64,000 nucleotides of DNA from Ustilago trichophora. Lineage: Eukaryota > Basidiomycota > Ustilaginomycetes > Ustilaginales > Ustilaginaceae. Each line of letters begins with the position of its first letter. The first letter of the stretch is position 1. Below, piece by piece: positions 30,972 through 41,312 of this stretch. The DNA lies in assembly GCA_900323505.1 (NCBI GenBank), contig OOIN01000025.1, positions 496,001 to 560,000 on the forward strand, in the 5' to 3' direction. The position numbers were made by a program, and so were the translations under genes. The notes under the pieces were generated by a model. It saw nothing but the letters and a program-made list of their open reading frames with translations, was not told the origin of the DNA and did not search any database.

Positions 30972-31373
30972 ATCTCCGTCAGACAGCCCGCAGACCTACG
31001 GCACATCTGCAGCATGTCTGACGACGCTCCACACGGAGCAACAAACAAGACACCTTACTGCCAGAGCTCGAACACACTTAGGTCTTTGACCACCTTGTTT
31101 CCTGTTATTGAAATTCAATCTTTACGATGACCAAGTCTTCGCGCTTCTTGCCTCGATTGCCTCTATAATGAGTTGTCGCCGAGCTGTCTAGTTCAGTCCA
31201 CTCAAGACCCTGCAGGTGTTAACTCAGTGTTTTGAGGCTGCTCATGTTGTCATCACAAGCGCTCAACGACAAGCAAAAGTGCCCGACGGTGTGGAGCCTC
31301 TTGCATCTGGTTCATTTCGAAACGTCTCCAACAAGTGGTACGGTGGGCGTTTGATCGAGTCATCCCCTAATCT

Positions 31374-31418
<45 letters not shown>

Positions 31419-31793
31419 GACATTTGGTTTCTGAAGATAATGTGCCACCTCGCTCCACAGTGGGGTCGTTCACCAAATTAGGGCAAGAGAGGTAGTCGTA
31501 AGTGTGGCTCAAGATAAGCCTCTCATATAGACGCCGCTGTGTCCCTCCCGCCGTTGTACCAACTCGCTTTGATCAATGAAACGCCGGATCGTATAAGAGG
31601 GTAGCTCTGTTTCTGCGTATTCCCGTTTCGGTCTTTCGATATATCACTGCAAGAGTGAAAGCGCATGAACATTACTCGCAGAACCGTCTTTTGCGCTCCT
31701 CAGCCAGTCCCTTGTTCCTCCACAGCCCCCATCTTGACCATTTTTTTCCGTCAAGCTACCGAGCTTCTTGCGGATCAACGATTCGTCCTTACG
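30972..31793. promoter_or_regulatory. Intergenic with poly-A tract and M8 promoter
   Basis: A 42-base poly-A run occupies 31375-31416. TATAAG is at 31592-31597, about 200 bases before the chosen M8 start but 73 before an upstream in-frame ATG at 31665; the upstream start would put 43 non-secretory residues before the signal peptide. Confidence 0.5.
31375..31416. repeat. Poly-A tract of 42 bases
   Basis: Unbroken A run between M7 and M8. No retrogene or element ORF ends at it. Confidence 0.9.
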
Positions 31794-32381
31794 ATGTTCC
31801 CGCGCCTTTCTTCAGCTCTGATTTTCGTCACGCTGTTGACCCAAGCCTTCGCTTCTCCTTCGCCCGGCTTCGAAAAAAGAGCTAAGCCCCCTTCCTGGGC
31901 TGGACTACAAGTCAATGATGACACTGTTCGCGAGTACTGCAACGAGGCCCCAACTCAATGGTCTGTAGATCGTAGAGCGTGCTTCGTCTCCAGCAGAGAC
32001 ATCACGCAGGCCATGACGACATCGGACCATATTTACGGATACAGGAGTGGTGACGGTAAAGGTATGTATTCTTATAAATGGCTTGGCTGTTGATCTCACC
32101 GAACTGGAACGTCTTACTATATTACACACAGCTGATTCTTCCCCCAACGCAACGCTTTGTCACGTTCCTCAGCTTTTATTATATCTCTTGACCTGTCGCA
32201 GGCCTGAACTGGACCCTGGACCTTTTCTACCGACATCCATGATGTTAGGATTGAGGCGAGCAAGCCTCGCTGCGTTACTGTTCACGTTGCCAAGTATGAG
32301 GCGGATGGCGATAGAAGCATCGATGTTGGAGGGTTTGTCAAGGAACAATGCCCTGGCTACGAAATCATCACCCTAGACTAA
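31794..32381 (+). pseudogene. M8: Mig1-like gene broken by TGA in exon 2
   Basis: Exon 1 31794-32061 encodes the signal peptide MFPRLSSALIFVTLLTQAFA, then REYCNEA, RRACFVS and AMTTSDHIYGY. The donor is GTATGT; the acceptor cctcag ends at 32172 (111-base phase-1 intron). Exon 2 starts AFIISLDLSQA and meets TGA at 32205-32207, exactly where the sister gene M9 has Trp in QAWGGPW. After it the frame is open to TAA at 32379-32381 with CVTVHVAKY and EQCPGYE. A single TGG-to-TGA change therefore explains the loss. An alternative upstream acceptor gives no family match. Confidence 0.72.
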
Positions 32382-32937
32382 AGCTCTGGAGGCCAACTAG
32401 CCAGTCCTTATGGACACAAACTCACGTTTTCACGAAGTGTAGACCCCTACGTCCGCTTGTCAACAAACGTCATCCCGACTGAGAAATGCTTGCTTGTGAG
32501 CTTGTAGAAGCAATGTGAGTGGCTGAGATACGGGTTAAGCCAGAAGCTCGAAGGTGCTTCTCGACCGTCATGGTTGAGCGCAAGGTAAGCGGCTAATGCA
32601 AATGGAGTGAGTACAGGGTGGGAGGAAGTGCAATCGCTAGGCTTTGTCAAGCGAGCTGTGAACGGAATACATGTACCAGCAAATAGGCGCAAGACAACGA
32701 AGAAGTGGGGGTTGTAGGGGCTGTGCCAAGCTCTGCGTGAGATGCATACTTTACAACGATGGAGACCCCATTTCATTTTTGTAGGATATGCCTCTTCTCT
32801 CAGCAACGAGTAGAAAAGCTTTCACTTGTAGTCTATACTGCTTCTCCCAACTCTAACCCATCATCTTTCCACCAGACACACTTGCTTTGGCTTGCGATTC
32901 GCTGTTCCAAAGATCCCGGACCAAATCTGTTTTCCCC
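32382..32937. other. Intergenic between M8 and M9
   Basis: 556 bases, no supported gene and no clear TATA box for M9. Confidence 0.5.
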
Positions 32938-33532
32938 ATGAATCGTGTCATCCCCTTTGCGGCCTTCATCGCCGTCGCACTCATGGCCACCGCCTCTCTC
33001 TCTGCACCTTCGGCTGCTCTTGTTGAAAGGGACACGCCATCCACTCCGGCGGATGGTTTGGATATCAACAACAAATTGGTTGCCAACTACTGCAATCAGC
33101 CTCAGAGCCTTCTTTCTACGGATCGCACGGCATGTTTCCAGATCGATAATGGTGATGTCAAAGCTATGACGAGCTCAAGTCACATCTTCGGATGGATGAC
33201 AGAAGACAAAAAATGTGAGTTGTCCGCCTTGCTAATGTTGAGCTTTCCATGCCTTTGCGTCACAGCTAACCTTCCTTGAATCCGGATCTTGACAACGAAT
33301 TGGCACTTTAGCATTCGCCATGACTACCGCCCTTCCCCAGGCCTGGGGCGGTCCCTGGAACTTCACTACGTACGGACAGGACATAGAGATCTTTATCAGC
33401 GACAAGCCTGCATGCCTGAATGTTGTCATTACGTCGTACGATTTCTCTGGTGGTGACGAAAGAGACGTCATCAATGATATTCAGCCCCATGAATCATGCC
33501 CTGGTGCCGGCTTCATCACGGTCTTGCCCTAA
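32938..33532 (+). CDS. M9: small secreted Mig1-like protein, candidate effector
   Basis: Exons 32938-33214 and 33312-33532 with a 97-base phase-1 intron (GTGAGT...TAG) give 165 residues, the longest member. The start is the ATG of MNRVIPFAAFIAVALMATA; an in-frame ATG at 32887 would add a charged segment before the signal peptide and is not preferred. Exon 1 has an extra pro-like stretch (VERDTPSTPADG), then VANYCNQ, RTACFQI and AMTSSSHIFGW; exon 2 begins SFAMTTALPQAW and has ACLNVVI and ESCPGAGF. Intact. It forms a pair with M8. Element 2 begins 76 bases after its stop, so its 3' UTR may run into the retroelement. Confidence 0.78.
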
Positions 33533-33608
33533 GCACATTTGTGCGCCGCAAGAAAGGATGATCTCTCCCGCCCGTCATTGGACCTAACCGTCAGCTGGTG
33601 TGTGCAAT

Positions 33609-33766
33609 TGCAACTCGTGCGGCAGGGCGAGAGCGTCTGGGCAAGCAGAGCTTGCCACGTCACCCACTTCATTATGCCTCTATGTTTTCGTCCTTTGTCA
33701 TTCTTCCTTAGTACCATCATCTCTTAACCTTCGCTAGGCCTCGCCTAGCGGACAAGCTTTGTTTCT
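33609..33766 (+). repeat. Element 2 repeat A1
   Basis: 158 bases from TGCAACTCGTGCGG to CTTTGTTTCT. It contains two compact hairpins: GGCAAGC-AGA-GCTTGCC and CGCTAGGC-CTC-GCCTAGCG. ORF1 starts two bases after its end. Confidence 0.9.
33735..33753. other. Perfect hairpin in repeat A (CGCTAGGC-CTC-GCCTAGCG)
   Basis: 8-base perfect arms around a 3-base loop, present again in A2 near 38580. With the neighbouring GGCAAGC/GCTTGCC hairpin it could be a recombinase binding site or an RNA structure. The older solo copy has lost the perfect pairing. Confidence 0.6.
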
Positions 33767-33768
33767 GT

Positions 33769-35160
33769 ATGGAAATCTCAGCTATTATCACACCTCCTGA
33801 CTCTTCGGTCCCAGTTGAGTCGCTTGGCATCGTCAATACGCCGTCCTCGCCGGCCCCTGCGGCTGCTCCTGCTCCTGAGTCGCTCTTTGCCTGTCGCACC
33901 TGCAAGCAGCCTCAACCAGCATCGCAATTTCAGCACCAGCGCTTTGCCAATAAGCGAGTTGTCAACTGCCTGTCCTGCAGACAATTGGTGACGCCAAACC
34001 CAACCGTCCCAAGCTCTCGCCGCCCTGTTGTACCAGCTGCACCTCGAGCTGCTCCAGTTCCTTACCGTTTGCCTAGTTGTCAGCCCACTGCATCACGTGT
34101 GGCTCTCACTGCTCCTGCAGCCACCACACTTCCCTCTCTGGCAGCCGTAGCCACAACAACTCCTGTTCCTGCCGTCGCTGGGCACCAGCCAAGTGTCCCT
34201 ACTGCTCTCCCCACGCCAGCACCTGCAGCAACCACGACGACATCTAGCTTGCCATCAGAGCCAGCTGTCACTCAATCTGACCTTGCAGAGCTTCGCCAAA
34301 CGCTGCAGGACGATTTAACCGATACGCTGCGCGAGCTGCTTACATCTCACCTCTCATCATTGGCAGCTGCCCCCTTGCCTACTCAGACGTCAACTGCTGG
34401 TGCCGCTGCTGCTGTCACGCCTCCTGCACCCGTTGCACAGCCAATCCCTGCTGGTGAGTCTCTTGCACAACTTACTGGCTTCCCGTGGGTGGCACCCGAC
34501 ATTGCAGACAAGGTTTTCGACGACTCATTGTCCCCCCACGACTTGCCAAAGCTCGCTAGCCCAACCTGGGTGCAGGACGCCGAGGATACTACCAGCTTCA
34601 CAGTGAACGGCATTGTCTTCAACAAGTCCGTCTCCAGCGCCACCTCAGGCAAACAGTTTGCCAAATCGTTCCCTAGTTTCACCAGCTTCTGGCGAGTGTG
34701 GATTGTGTACACACAGCTGCGTACCTATCAAGCAACAGACCGTGCTCTTGGCATTGGCCTGGGCTCCTTCTTGTTGCACATCCAGGAACTCGATCAAGTC
34801 TTTCCGTGGCCACGAGTTGTTGACTACATCCTGACCGTTTGCATCAAACGGTTTGGTAAGGCAACTTCAGCTGATTGGCTTCGCACCGACCCAGAGGCCC
34901 ACTTCTCGTGCTTTCAAGGTGTTCAAGGCCGCTCTGCAACTGCTAATCAGCAAAGCTCAGCAAAGCGAACGCTCTCTGCCCGCGACGACGACCCTCGCCG
35001 CAGCCAAGTCTGCTTCTCCTGGAACAACGGGAGGTGCTCTGGTTCAGACAAGCGGCCCTGTCTTCGCCAGCACATCTGCAGCAAGTGCAAGGGCGCACAT
35101 CAGGCACGAGGCTGCGTAGCCCAGCAGGACTCCTCACCTCCGGTCAAGAAGCAAGCCTAG
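33769..35160 (+). CDS. Element 2 ORF1, gag-like protein with zinc-binding motifs
   Basis: 463 residues. N-terminal CRTCKQP...NCLSCRQ (two CxxC pairs, residues about 43-75), a long Ala/Pro/Thr-rich linker, a folded middle starting [15 protein letters not shown] (about 240), and a C-terminal Cys/His region [10 protein letters not shown]...[10 protein letters not shown]...C. The order and the middle domain match element 1 ORF1 (FPWVPSDLADAVYED). The start ATG lies immediately after repeat A1. Role by analogy: binding element RNA or forming particles. No enzymatic motif. Confidence 0.85.
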   Translation: MEISAIITPPDSSVPVESLGIVNTPSSPAPAAAPAPESLFACRTCKQPQPASQFQHQRFANKRVVNCLSCRQLVTPNPTVPSSRRPVVPAAPRAAPVPYRLPSCQPTASRVALTAPAATTLPSLAAVATTTPVPAVAGHQPSVPTALPTPAPAATTTTSSLPSEPAVTQSDLAELRQTLQDDLTDTLRELLTSHLSSLAAAPLPTQTSTAGAAAAVTPPAPVAQPIPAGESLAQLTGFPWVAPDIADKVFDDSLSPHDLPKLASPTWVQDAEDTTSFTVNGIVFNKSVSSATSGKQFAKSFPSFTSFWRVWIVYTQLRTYQATDRALGIGLGSFLLHIQELDQVFPWPRVVDYILTVCIKRFGKATSADWLRTDPEAHFSCFQGVQGRSATANQQSSAKRTLSARDDDPRRSQVCFSWNNGRCSGSDKRPCLRQHICSKCKGAHQARGCVAQQDSSPPVKKQA

Positions 35161-35170
35161 CACATCAAGC

Positions 35171-38100
35171 GTGAGTTTTCTCCCTCACTCAGCCGCACTG
35201 TGTGCCATACATTTGGCACGATCACATTGTTTGCTGCCCCAGTGCTCGTCTTCAAGCCTGGCAGCCGTCCTCCCTTTCAATTCACTTTCCTTGTCCTGTA
35301 CAAGTCCAATGCTTGTGCCCAGTGACGCTCTGGCAGCGGCCCCTGCCATGCCTGCCGCTCAGCCCCTCTTGCCCCTGCCCGCCCTAGCTGGTGTCAACAC
35401 ACCCTGGCGCTGCCACGAGGGCTTTGTCCGTACAAATCTTCTGTCCCTGCCTGCCCCAGTTGATGCACCTTCATCCTGGCAAAGCCAAGCGGACACTACT
35501 CTTGCCACTCAACAGGCACTAGCAGTTCCATCGGCTGACCTCTGTCTGTCCACCCTCCTTAGCCAGCAGATTTCACAGCCACCACCTCGTCCCAATACCA
35601 CCATCATGTTACCTCTCTTCGACGCTGGCACCTGTCCGGCCAGGCGTGGCACAATGCAGCAGGCAGCAGCAGCATGGCACACGATCCTGGCACGGTATCC
35701 AGACCAACTTGTTGCAGCCCAGCTCCTTGGCGGTATCAAGCATGGCGTGAACATTGGCTACAATGGTCCACTAGCCACTTTACCTCGCTATTCTGGCGTC
35801 GAGAATCTCCCAATGGACCTCAACGGCAGACAACATGTTGCCAAAGAGATCCAAGCTCGCATTCTGGAGGACAGACTCAAGCAGGTTGAACCATCTCAAT
35901 GTCAGCTTGTTTGTTCTCCCATTGGTACCGTTCCAAAGCCTCGGTCAAGCAAGCTTCGCACAATTCATCACTTGTCGCATCCTCGCCAGCCACATTCTGG
36001 TCAGCTCCCTTCCGTCAATGATGGCATCAGACAAGAGTACACGTACATCAAGTACACAGGCCTGACTTGTCTCATTGACTATGTACGCGACAACCCTGGC
36101 TGCATGCTGTGGAAGAGCGACCTGGTCGATGCTTTCAGACATGTTGTTGTCAGTGACAAGGATGCTCGTCTCCTTGGGTTTACCTTCAACAAGGCGTTCT
36201 ACATGGAGACCAGCTTAACCTTTGGCGGTCGCAGCTCACCATGGCTCTTCAATCTGTTTGCAGAGATAGTCAACTGGGTTGTGAGCGCCACAACACCTCA
36301 CCCAGTTGATCACTACCTCGACGATTTCTTTGGCGCGGTACCAGTGGGTGAGGACCCAACAGCCCCGCTTCATAGCCTTGCTCTCGCTTGTGGTGCACTT
36401 GGTCTACAACCATCGCCACCCAAGACATTCAGCAGTGTCACCCGCCTGGAGATCTTGGGGATTGAGATTGACACACTCCGCCAGACAGTTGGCATCACAG
36501 AGGAGCGCCAGCAGAGAATCCTCGAGTCCATCGAATACCTGCTCTCTCGCCGATCTGCATCCCTCATTGACTGGCAGCGCATTGCTGGTCTGCTACAATT
36601 TGTCTCGCAAGTTGTTCCTCATGCCAAGGCATATCTTCGACGGCTCTATGATGCGGTCCGCATTGCTCACCAACATCCTTTGCAGCGGCGACGCTTGCCT
36701 GGCCCAGCAACAGCAGAGCTGCGGTGGTGGAAGACACTCCTTGCCTCATGGCCAGGACACACTCTGCTGCAGCCATCGCCACTCATTGTCGAGCACATTT
36801 GGACAGATGCAAGTAAGCGTGCGTATTGTGGCCACATTGGTCTCATGGACAGCCCAAGATCAGTGTTCTCCAAAGAGATCAGCAGACGCCACCGTTCTAA
36901 GGACATTCGCTTCCTTGAAGCATTGGCGGTGCTTGAAGCTCTCCGCCAGTTCAGTCAAGCATGGACACAGCCACGCCTGGTGGTGATCTATGTTGATAAC
37001 ACCAATGTGGAGCATGGCCTTCGTTCTGGACGCTCACGGGACCACCTCACACAGACACTCCTTCGAGCAATCTTTCAATTGTGTTTCACACGGGGTATCA
37101 CACTCCGCCCAACTCGAGTGTCTTCTGAAGACAACCGCCTTGCTGACCTGCTTTCTCGTCGACAGTTTTCAAAAGTCAAGCTGCAGTTCCCTATAGCACA
37201 CAAGTTGCTCTTCCCCCAAGTCGCCGAATCCGTCACACAAGCCCACCACTCGACTTCGTCCAAGCAGCAGGCTGCACACCAGCAGCAGCCAAGCTCATAT
37301 GGCATGGCCTGGCCTCTTCAACCCACACCCGTAGCGCAAACACTATCACCAAGTATCGCAACTTTGTCCTGCGGCAGTATGGTCCAGGCTGCACACCGCT
37401 CCCAGCCTCAGGACTCCTTCTCATCGAATGGGTGGCAGACATGTGCCGCTCAAGCTCATACCATAGCATCAAGCACGAGGTTGGCGCCTTGCGCTCCTGG
37501 CACACAGATCTTGGCCTCGACTCAGCAGCCTTCTCATGTGGACGGCTTGAGCGAGCAATGCGGGGTGTCAAGCGCATTCATGGGCTCAAAGCAGCACAAG
37601 CAAAGCTGCCAATCACGCTTCCACTGCTTCGAGGGATCCTACAAGAGCTTGACAGGCTCCCCTCACTTGGCACCTGGAACCGGCAGGTCATCAAAGCGGC
37701 GTTTGCCGTCTCCTTTGCCTGTTTTCTCCGCTGCGGTGAAGTCACATGGACGACACTGGACCCATCAGTCATCACCATTGGCGGTATCACCTGGTACAGC
37801 GACTATGCCATCCTTGTCCTCCCAGCCTCAAAGACCGACCCATTCCGCATTGGAGCACCGCTGGTTGTGCCCAAAGTTGGTGGCATCGAGTGTCCATACA
37901 CCGCTCTCCATGCCATCTGCCAATCTCAGCGGCCAGCAGCAGCACCAGTCTTTGGTATCAACGACGGCTACCAGCCCCTCACTCGCACATTCTTTCTCAG
38001 TACCCTTCGATGTGCCCTCGAGCGGCTTGGCCTCACGCCGTCCAAGTATGCTGGCCATTCCTTCCGCCGAGGCGCTGCCACATGGGCAGCTTCAACAGGT

Positions 38101-38320
38101 GTTGCCAGTGACACCATCCAGCTCCTTGGGCGATGGTCTTCAGACTGCTATCGAAGATACATCGACCGCTCTGCTGCAGAGCGTCGAACCATGGTTGCTT
38201 CTGCCCTGTTCTCAGTCCAAGAGGGTCCCCTTGTCCCCAGCACACTCTCATGGAGAGACCCGGTCCTCTGAGGCTTTGCTCATGGCGGCGTGCTCATCTG
38301 GTGCTGGCCCGTCCCTTTAG
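35171..38320 (+). CDS. Element 2 ORF2, reverse transcriptase and RNase H
   Basis: The frame is open from after TAG 35117-35119 to 38320. The first ATG is at 35309, so the real start is unclear; unlike element 1 there is no TAATG overlap with ORF1. RT motifs: [48 protein letters not shown] and catalytic YLDDFFG (codons near 36313). RNase [27 protein letters not shown] and [10 protein letters not shown] (to about 37165). Downstream of about 37215 the frame overlaps the recombinase and is probably not translated as such. Very similar to element 1 ORF2. Confidence 0.88.
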   Translation: MSFLPHSAALCAIHLARSHCLLPQCSSSSLAAVLPFNSLSLSCTSPMLVPSDALAAAPAMPAAQPLLPLPALAGVNTPWRCHEGFVRTNLLSLPAPVDAPSSWQSQADTTLATQQALAVPSADLCLSTLLSQQISQPPPRPNTTIMLPLFDAGTCPARRGTMQQAAAAWHTILARYPDQLVAAQLLGGIKHGVNIGYNGPLATLPRYSGVENLPMDLNGRQHVAKEIQARILEDRLKQVEPSQCQLVCSPIGTVPKPRSSKLRTIHHLSHPRQPHSGQLPSVNDGIRQEYTYIKYTGLTCLIDYVRDNPGCMLWKSDLVDAFRHVVVSDKDARLLGFTFNKAFYMETSLTFGGRSSPWLFNLFAEIVNWVVSATTPHPVDHYLDDFFGAVPVGEDPTAPLHSLALACGALGLQPSPPKTFSSVTRLEILGIEIDTLRQTVGITEERQQRILESIEYLLSRRSASLIDWQRIAGLLQFVSQVVPHAKAYLRRLYDAVRIAHQHPLQRRRLPGPATAELRWWKTLLASWPGHTLLQPSPLIVEHIWTDASKRAYCGHIGLMDSPRSVFSKEISRRHRSKDIRFLEALAVLEALRQFSQAWTQPRLVVIYVDNTNVEHGLRSGRSRDHLTQTLLRAIFQLCFTRGITLRPTRVSSEDNRLADLLSRRQFSKVKLQFPIAHKLLFPQVAESVTQAHHSTSSKQQAAHQQQPSSYGMAWPLQPTPVAQTLSPSIATLSCGSMVQAAHRSQPQDSFSSNGWQTCAAQAHTIASSTRLAPCAPGTQILASTQQPSHVDGLSEQCGVSSAFMGSKQHKQSCQSRFHCFEGSYKSLTGSPHLAPGTGRSSKRRLPSPLPVFSAAVKSHGRHWTHQSSPLAVSPGTATMPSLSSQPQRPTHSALEHRWLCPKLVASSVHTPLSMPSANLSGQQQHQSLVSTTATSPSLAHSFSVPFDVPSSGLASRRPSMLAIPSAEALPHGQLQQVLPVTPSSSLGDGLQTAIEDTSTALLQSVEPWLLLPCSQSKRVPLSPAHSHGETRSSEALLMAACSSGAGPSL
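37236..38271 (+). CDS. Element 2 tyrosine recombinase (in -1 frame to RT/RNase H)
   Basis: The frame is -1 relative to ORF2, as in element 1. The recognisable domain begins around 37290 ([23 protein letters not shown]) with no ATG before 37440, supporting expression as a frameshift fusion; the exact 5' boundary given is approximate. Catalytic residues: Arg in FLRCGEV (about 37725), His and Arg in GHSFRRGAA (about 38055), then [13 protein letters not shown] (about 38125-38155) with the Tyr nucleophile. The stop TGA is at 38269-38271. Expected to integrate circular element DNA. Confidence 0.83.
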
Positions 38321-38360
38321 CTGCAACCGCTATCAGCTGTGCTGGCGCTGCCGCCGTTGT

Positions 38361-38456
38361 GGCAGGCCGGGAGCCTCATCGAGCTTCAGGCCTCACAGGT
38401 CTTGCCGCAATCAATTCATTCACTCATAGTCTTGGGCAAGCGATGCTCAGTCGGGA
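38361..38456 (+). repeat. Element 2 repeat B1
   Basis: 96 bases from GGCAGGCCGGGAGCCTCATC to GCTCAGTCGGGA, directly abutting A2. Confidence 0.9.
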
Positions 38457-38614
38457 TGCAACTCGTGCGGCAGGGCGAGAGCGTCTGGGCAAGCAGAGCT
38501 TGCCACGTCACCCACTTCATTATGCCTCTATGTTTTCGTCCTTTGTCATTCTTCCTTAGTACCATCATCTCTTAACCTTCGCTAGGCCTCGCCTAGCGGA
38601 CAAGCTTTGTTTCT
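38457..38614 (+). repeat. Element 2 repeat A2
   Basis: 158 bases identical to A1 (33609-33766) by direct comparison, including both hairpins. Confidence 0.9.
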
Positions 38615-38679
38615 TCCCACCCTGTATGCCCTCCCTTTGTCCTTGCCGCTTGCCTTAGCGCTCGACCGGCCTCCCTCAC

Positions 38680-38775
38680 GGCAGGCCGGGAGCCTCATCG
38701 AGCTTCAGGCCTCACAGGTCTTGCCGCAATCAATTCATTCACTCATAGTCTTGGGCAAGCGATGCTCAGTCGGGA
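38680..38775 (+). repeat. Element 2 repeat B2 (right end)
   Basis: Second copy of B, ending CAGTCGGGA. The following base T is shared with the B1-A2 junction, so the end is certain to within one base. Confidence 0.9.
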
Positions 38776-39368
38776 TCAAAGTGTCTGGGCATGCCCAGCT
38801 CGCCCGATCAACCCTATCTCATTTACTTTCGCCAGCTGCGACCTCTTCCTTGTTCTTCTTTGGGCTGCATTTTGCAAATGTAGCGTTCATTGACTTGTGC
38901 TTCGTCCTTGTATACATGTAGCTCGTCAATCGCCTTGCATTCGAGCGTGAGCCTCGGCGAGATAGAGTGCTACCAGACCTACCCGCGACCGGTGTAAGCT
39001 ACCTAATCGCGTTGCGAGCCTCAGCTGAGGTTGGTGGGCACGTCGGCGTGACTGAATCCTCGGCTGAGGTACCACTCTGTACCACCCAATCCGTCTGCAC
39101 CTTTTCTCTCACGCCTTTCCCGCTCATCTTGCACCCTTCTTTACCAATGCTCTTGCCCACATGTATGTGTACTGTTGGCTCAAGCGCGTCCATCAAGCCT
39201 CCGATGTCGGAGTTGTCAGATCTTCAGAGTCTGTTTTGTGGCACGTTTTACAGCTGCTCCACTTCGCCTTAGAATACCTCACTTTGTTTTGCTGAGCTTC
39301 AAGTGAGGGATCGTCCACAAAAGTGTGACCGTAGTGTAACAGGAGCATGATTAAATCGAGCTTTCGAA

Positions 39369-39401
39369 TGGTCCCACAATGGTCCCACAATGGTCCCACA
39401 A
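39369..39401. repeat. Three tandem copies of an 11-base unit
   Basis: TGGTCCCACAA x 3, perfect. No gene nearby. Confidence 0.85.
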
Positions 39402-39883
39402 GGTTCTCGGAAGGCAGAGAACTACTTTTCACCGGCTGCACAGGCAGCAGGACGACGTCATCCTAGGCTATAATGTGTGAGTCCACACTTCTTTGACAAG
39501 CAGAATTCGGAAAGGGTGTGGTCACCCACTCTGCTGTGGCAACATAAACCCCGTTGTCCTCCCCACCGCAGCACGCAGTCATGCATGACAAGGACTTTGG
39601 TTAAGAAACGAATGATAGATGCCGTAGATGACGTGGCATGTCGCACATGTGGGCTTTGAATTGGTCCGCCGAGCTACCGTAACTGCGCTGTACCCATGTG
39701 AAAATCAGCTCGGATCCCCAACGATAAGCAACGTGAAGGTGAAGGTGGCTGTGTTGAAATGACGCTGAGCAGATTACATAGTAGGTGGGTCCGCCGCGGG
39801 AGCAGCCAAGCAGCGAACTGCAGCGCTCAAGGAAAGAGAGTCCGTCCCCTCTCGATGCCACGAACAGCGGTTGAAGAAGACCG

Positions 39884-39977
39884 CTCATCGTTTCTTGACA
39901 AGCCGCTCCGCGCGCTTGAATGATCAAACCAGGCTCGGGATGGTGCAATACTCGCACTAGCTAGGTCTGAATCATGC
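39884..39977. repeat. Direct repeat copy 1
   Basis: Shares GCTCATCGT-TCTTGA, GCTTGAATGATCAA and CGGGATGG in the same order and spacing with 40349-40446. The pair flanks the minus-strand retroelement remnant. Imperfect; origin unknown. Confidence 0.5.
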
Positions 39978-40164
39978 ACTTGGTTCGTCACCGTTTCGTG
40001 GCTCTTCCCACCGAGCGCCTTTTGACGCGCCGCCGGGGTCACACTTGAAAAACCTCGAACACATGCGCGCTTCGAGTCCCAGGTCCAGTGTACAAACGCA
40101 GTGGATGTCTAGTATTCATAAATGGCTCACTCTCTCTATGAAGGCCAGTTGAATGTTTGCGCAT

Positions 40165-40350
40165 ACCGGCCGAGCATCGCTCTGGACATAATGGAACAAC
40201 TGTGATTGCAGCTAGACCAGTGAGGCCTGAAGCTCGATGAGGATCCCAGCCCGCCGTAAGGGGCTGGTCGAGCGCATAGGGCGAGCGGCAAGGACAAAGA
40301 GAGGGAGCACAGGGTGGGAATAGAATTACTGAGCTTGCTAGGAGAGGCTG
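40165..40350 (-). mobile_element. Minus-strand remnant of the element 2 family terminal repeats
   Basis: The reverse complement reads the spacer TTCCCACCCTGTGCTCCCTC, GCGCTCGACCAGCCCC, then the B block CCTCATCGAGCTTCAGGCCTCAC and GCAATCACAGTTGTTCCATTATG, in the order of the solo copy at 21044-21360. The A part is strongly decayed. It is most similar to that solo copy, not to the intact element, so both derive from an older subfamily. Confidence 0.65.
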
Positions 40351-40446
40351 CTCATCGTCTCTTGAAAAGGACCTTCCTGTGTGCTTGAATGATCAAGGCT
40401 GGTTCGGGATGGCGTAAGGTTTGCACTGGGGCTGGGTCTGAGTTGT
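40349..40446. repeat. Direct repeat copy 2
   Basis: Partner of 39884-39977: GCTCATCGTCTCTTGA, GCTTGAATGATCAA, TTCGGGATGG and GGGTCTGA in register. Confidence 0.5.
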
Positions 40447-40692
40447 AGGCTGAAACAACCCCTACACTCACCGACTGTGACGAGAAGCCTCATTGTTCCG
40501 GGGTGTAACATGAAATAGTTCACTTGGTGGAGTGCACAAGCCCCTTACGACGACGCCTCACGCTGGAGCCACGCCGACTCTACGTTCGTGTGATTTGAAG
40601 GGGACCAAACTGCCAAGAAGACATTATGTTCCGTCGAAAAGGTGGCGCAGTATCAGCGCCGAATTGCTCTCAAAAAGGGCACGCACCAATGG

Positions 40693-40700
40693 ATATAAAG
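40693..40700 (+). promoter_or_regulatory. TATA-like box of M10
   Basis: ATATAAAG, 82 bases before the M10 ATG. Confidence 0.5.
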
Positions 40701-40774
40701 AGACCCTCCCCTCAGGAACGCAAATCCCCCCTCTCTTCCAAAGTATCTTCCAAAGCCTTTCAACTCTGATCATA

Positions 40775-41312
40775 ATGGTTGCGCGACCTTTCATCACCCT
40801 TCTTGCAGCTGTTGCTTGGATGACAATGTCCAGCTTCGGCGTCCAGGCAATCTTTTTTGGTCCAAACGAAGATTTCTATAACAAATATTGCGTCAACAAA
40901 AATCCCGAGGTCGCAAATTTCGGATATGTGTGCTTCGATGTCGATTTTGATATTACAAGACACGCTACTGGCGGGACTCCCGGCCTAGTGGGGGTTACTT
41001 CAGCTGACAAAAGGCGTAAGTTGCAGCTTGATTTGATAGAAAACTTCGTCCTTGAGATATCGGCACCCAAAAGAACTAACTTGTCTCTTCTCCTGTTTTT
41101 CTTGGACATCGGATCTCACAGATTTCATATTAACATTTAAACTAGAGCCGAAGGAGGTCTGGCTGAATACTCTTACGCATCGCATCCGTTTTCAACCGTT
41201 TCAGGATGACGTTTCCAGGCTGATCTTGGTCCAATACACGATTTATAAATCGAATAACCAGGTGCAGGCCCAAGCCACTTTCATGCCAGGCAGCGATCAT
41301 GCTAAGTTTTGA
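40775..41312 (+). CDS. M10: divergent secreted Mig1-like protein lacking the second cysteine pair
   Basis: Exons 40775-41015 and 41122-41312 with a 106-base phase-1 intron (GTAAGT...CAG) give 143 residues. The start is the ATG of MVARPFITLLAAVAW (signal peptide, predicted end near VQA). Exon 1 keeps NKYCVNK and GYVCFDV at the family positions. Exon 2 starts HFILTFKLEP and runs open to TGA, but has no cysteine: the CVxV position reads LILVQYTIY and the terminal C-x-G is absent. Family membership is supported by position, intron phase and exon 1. It may be a functional divergent member or an early decay product; the open frame argues for the former. Confidence 0.65.

Larger units (their letters stand above)
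33609..38775 (+). mobile_element. Complete Ngaro/PAT-like tyrosine-recombinase retroelement (element 2)
   Basis: 5167 bases with split direct repeats: A1 (33609-33766), ORFs, B1 (38361-38456) abutting A2 (38457-38614), a 65-base spacer, and B2 (38680-38775). A1 and A2 are identical over 158 bases by eye, and B1 and B2 appear identical over 96 bases. This implies very recent insertion. It carries ORF1 (gag-like), RT/RNase H and tyrosine recombinase, all open. No target duplication flanks it. Proteins align with element 1 but the terminal repeats differ, so it is a second family. The solo remnant at 21044 and the minus-strand remnant at 40165 belong to this family. Confidence 0.9.
38776..40164. 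other. Gene-free region right of element 2
   Basis: No supported gene. Just after the element, TGTCTGGGCATGCCCAGC vaguely echoes repeat A and may be an older relic. The 11-base unit TGGTCCCACAA is repeated three times at 39369-39401. One member of a direct repeat pair lies at about 39884-39977. Confidence 0.5.

Noticed and set aside
39369..39401. Possible CRISPR-like or iteron array
   Set aside because: Only three directly adjacent 11-base units without spacers; a simple tandem repeat in a eukaryotic genome.
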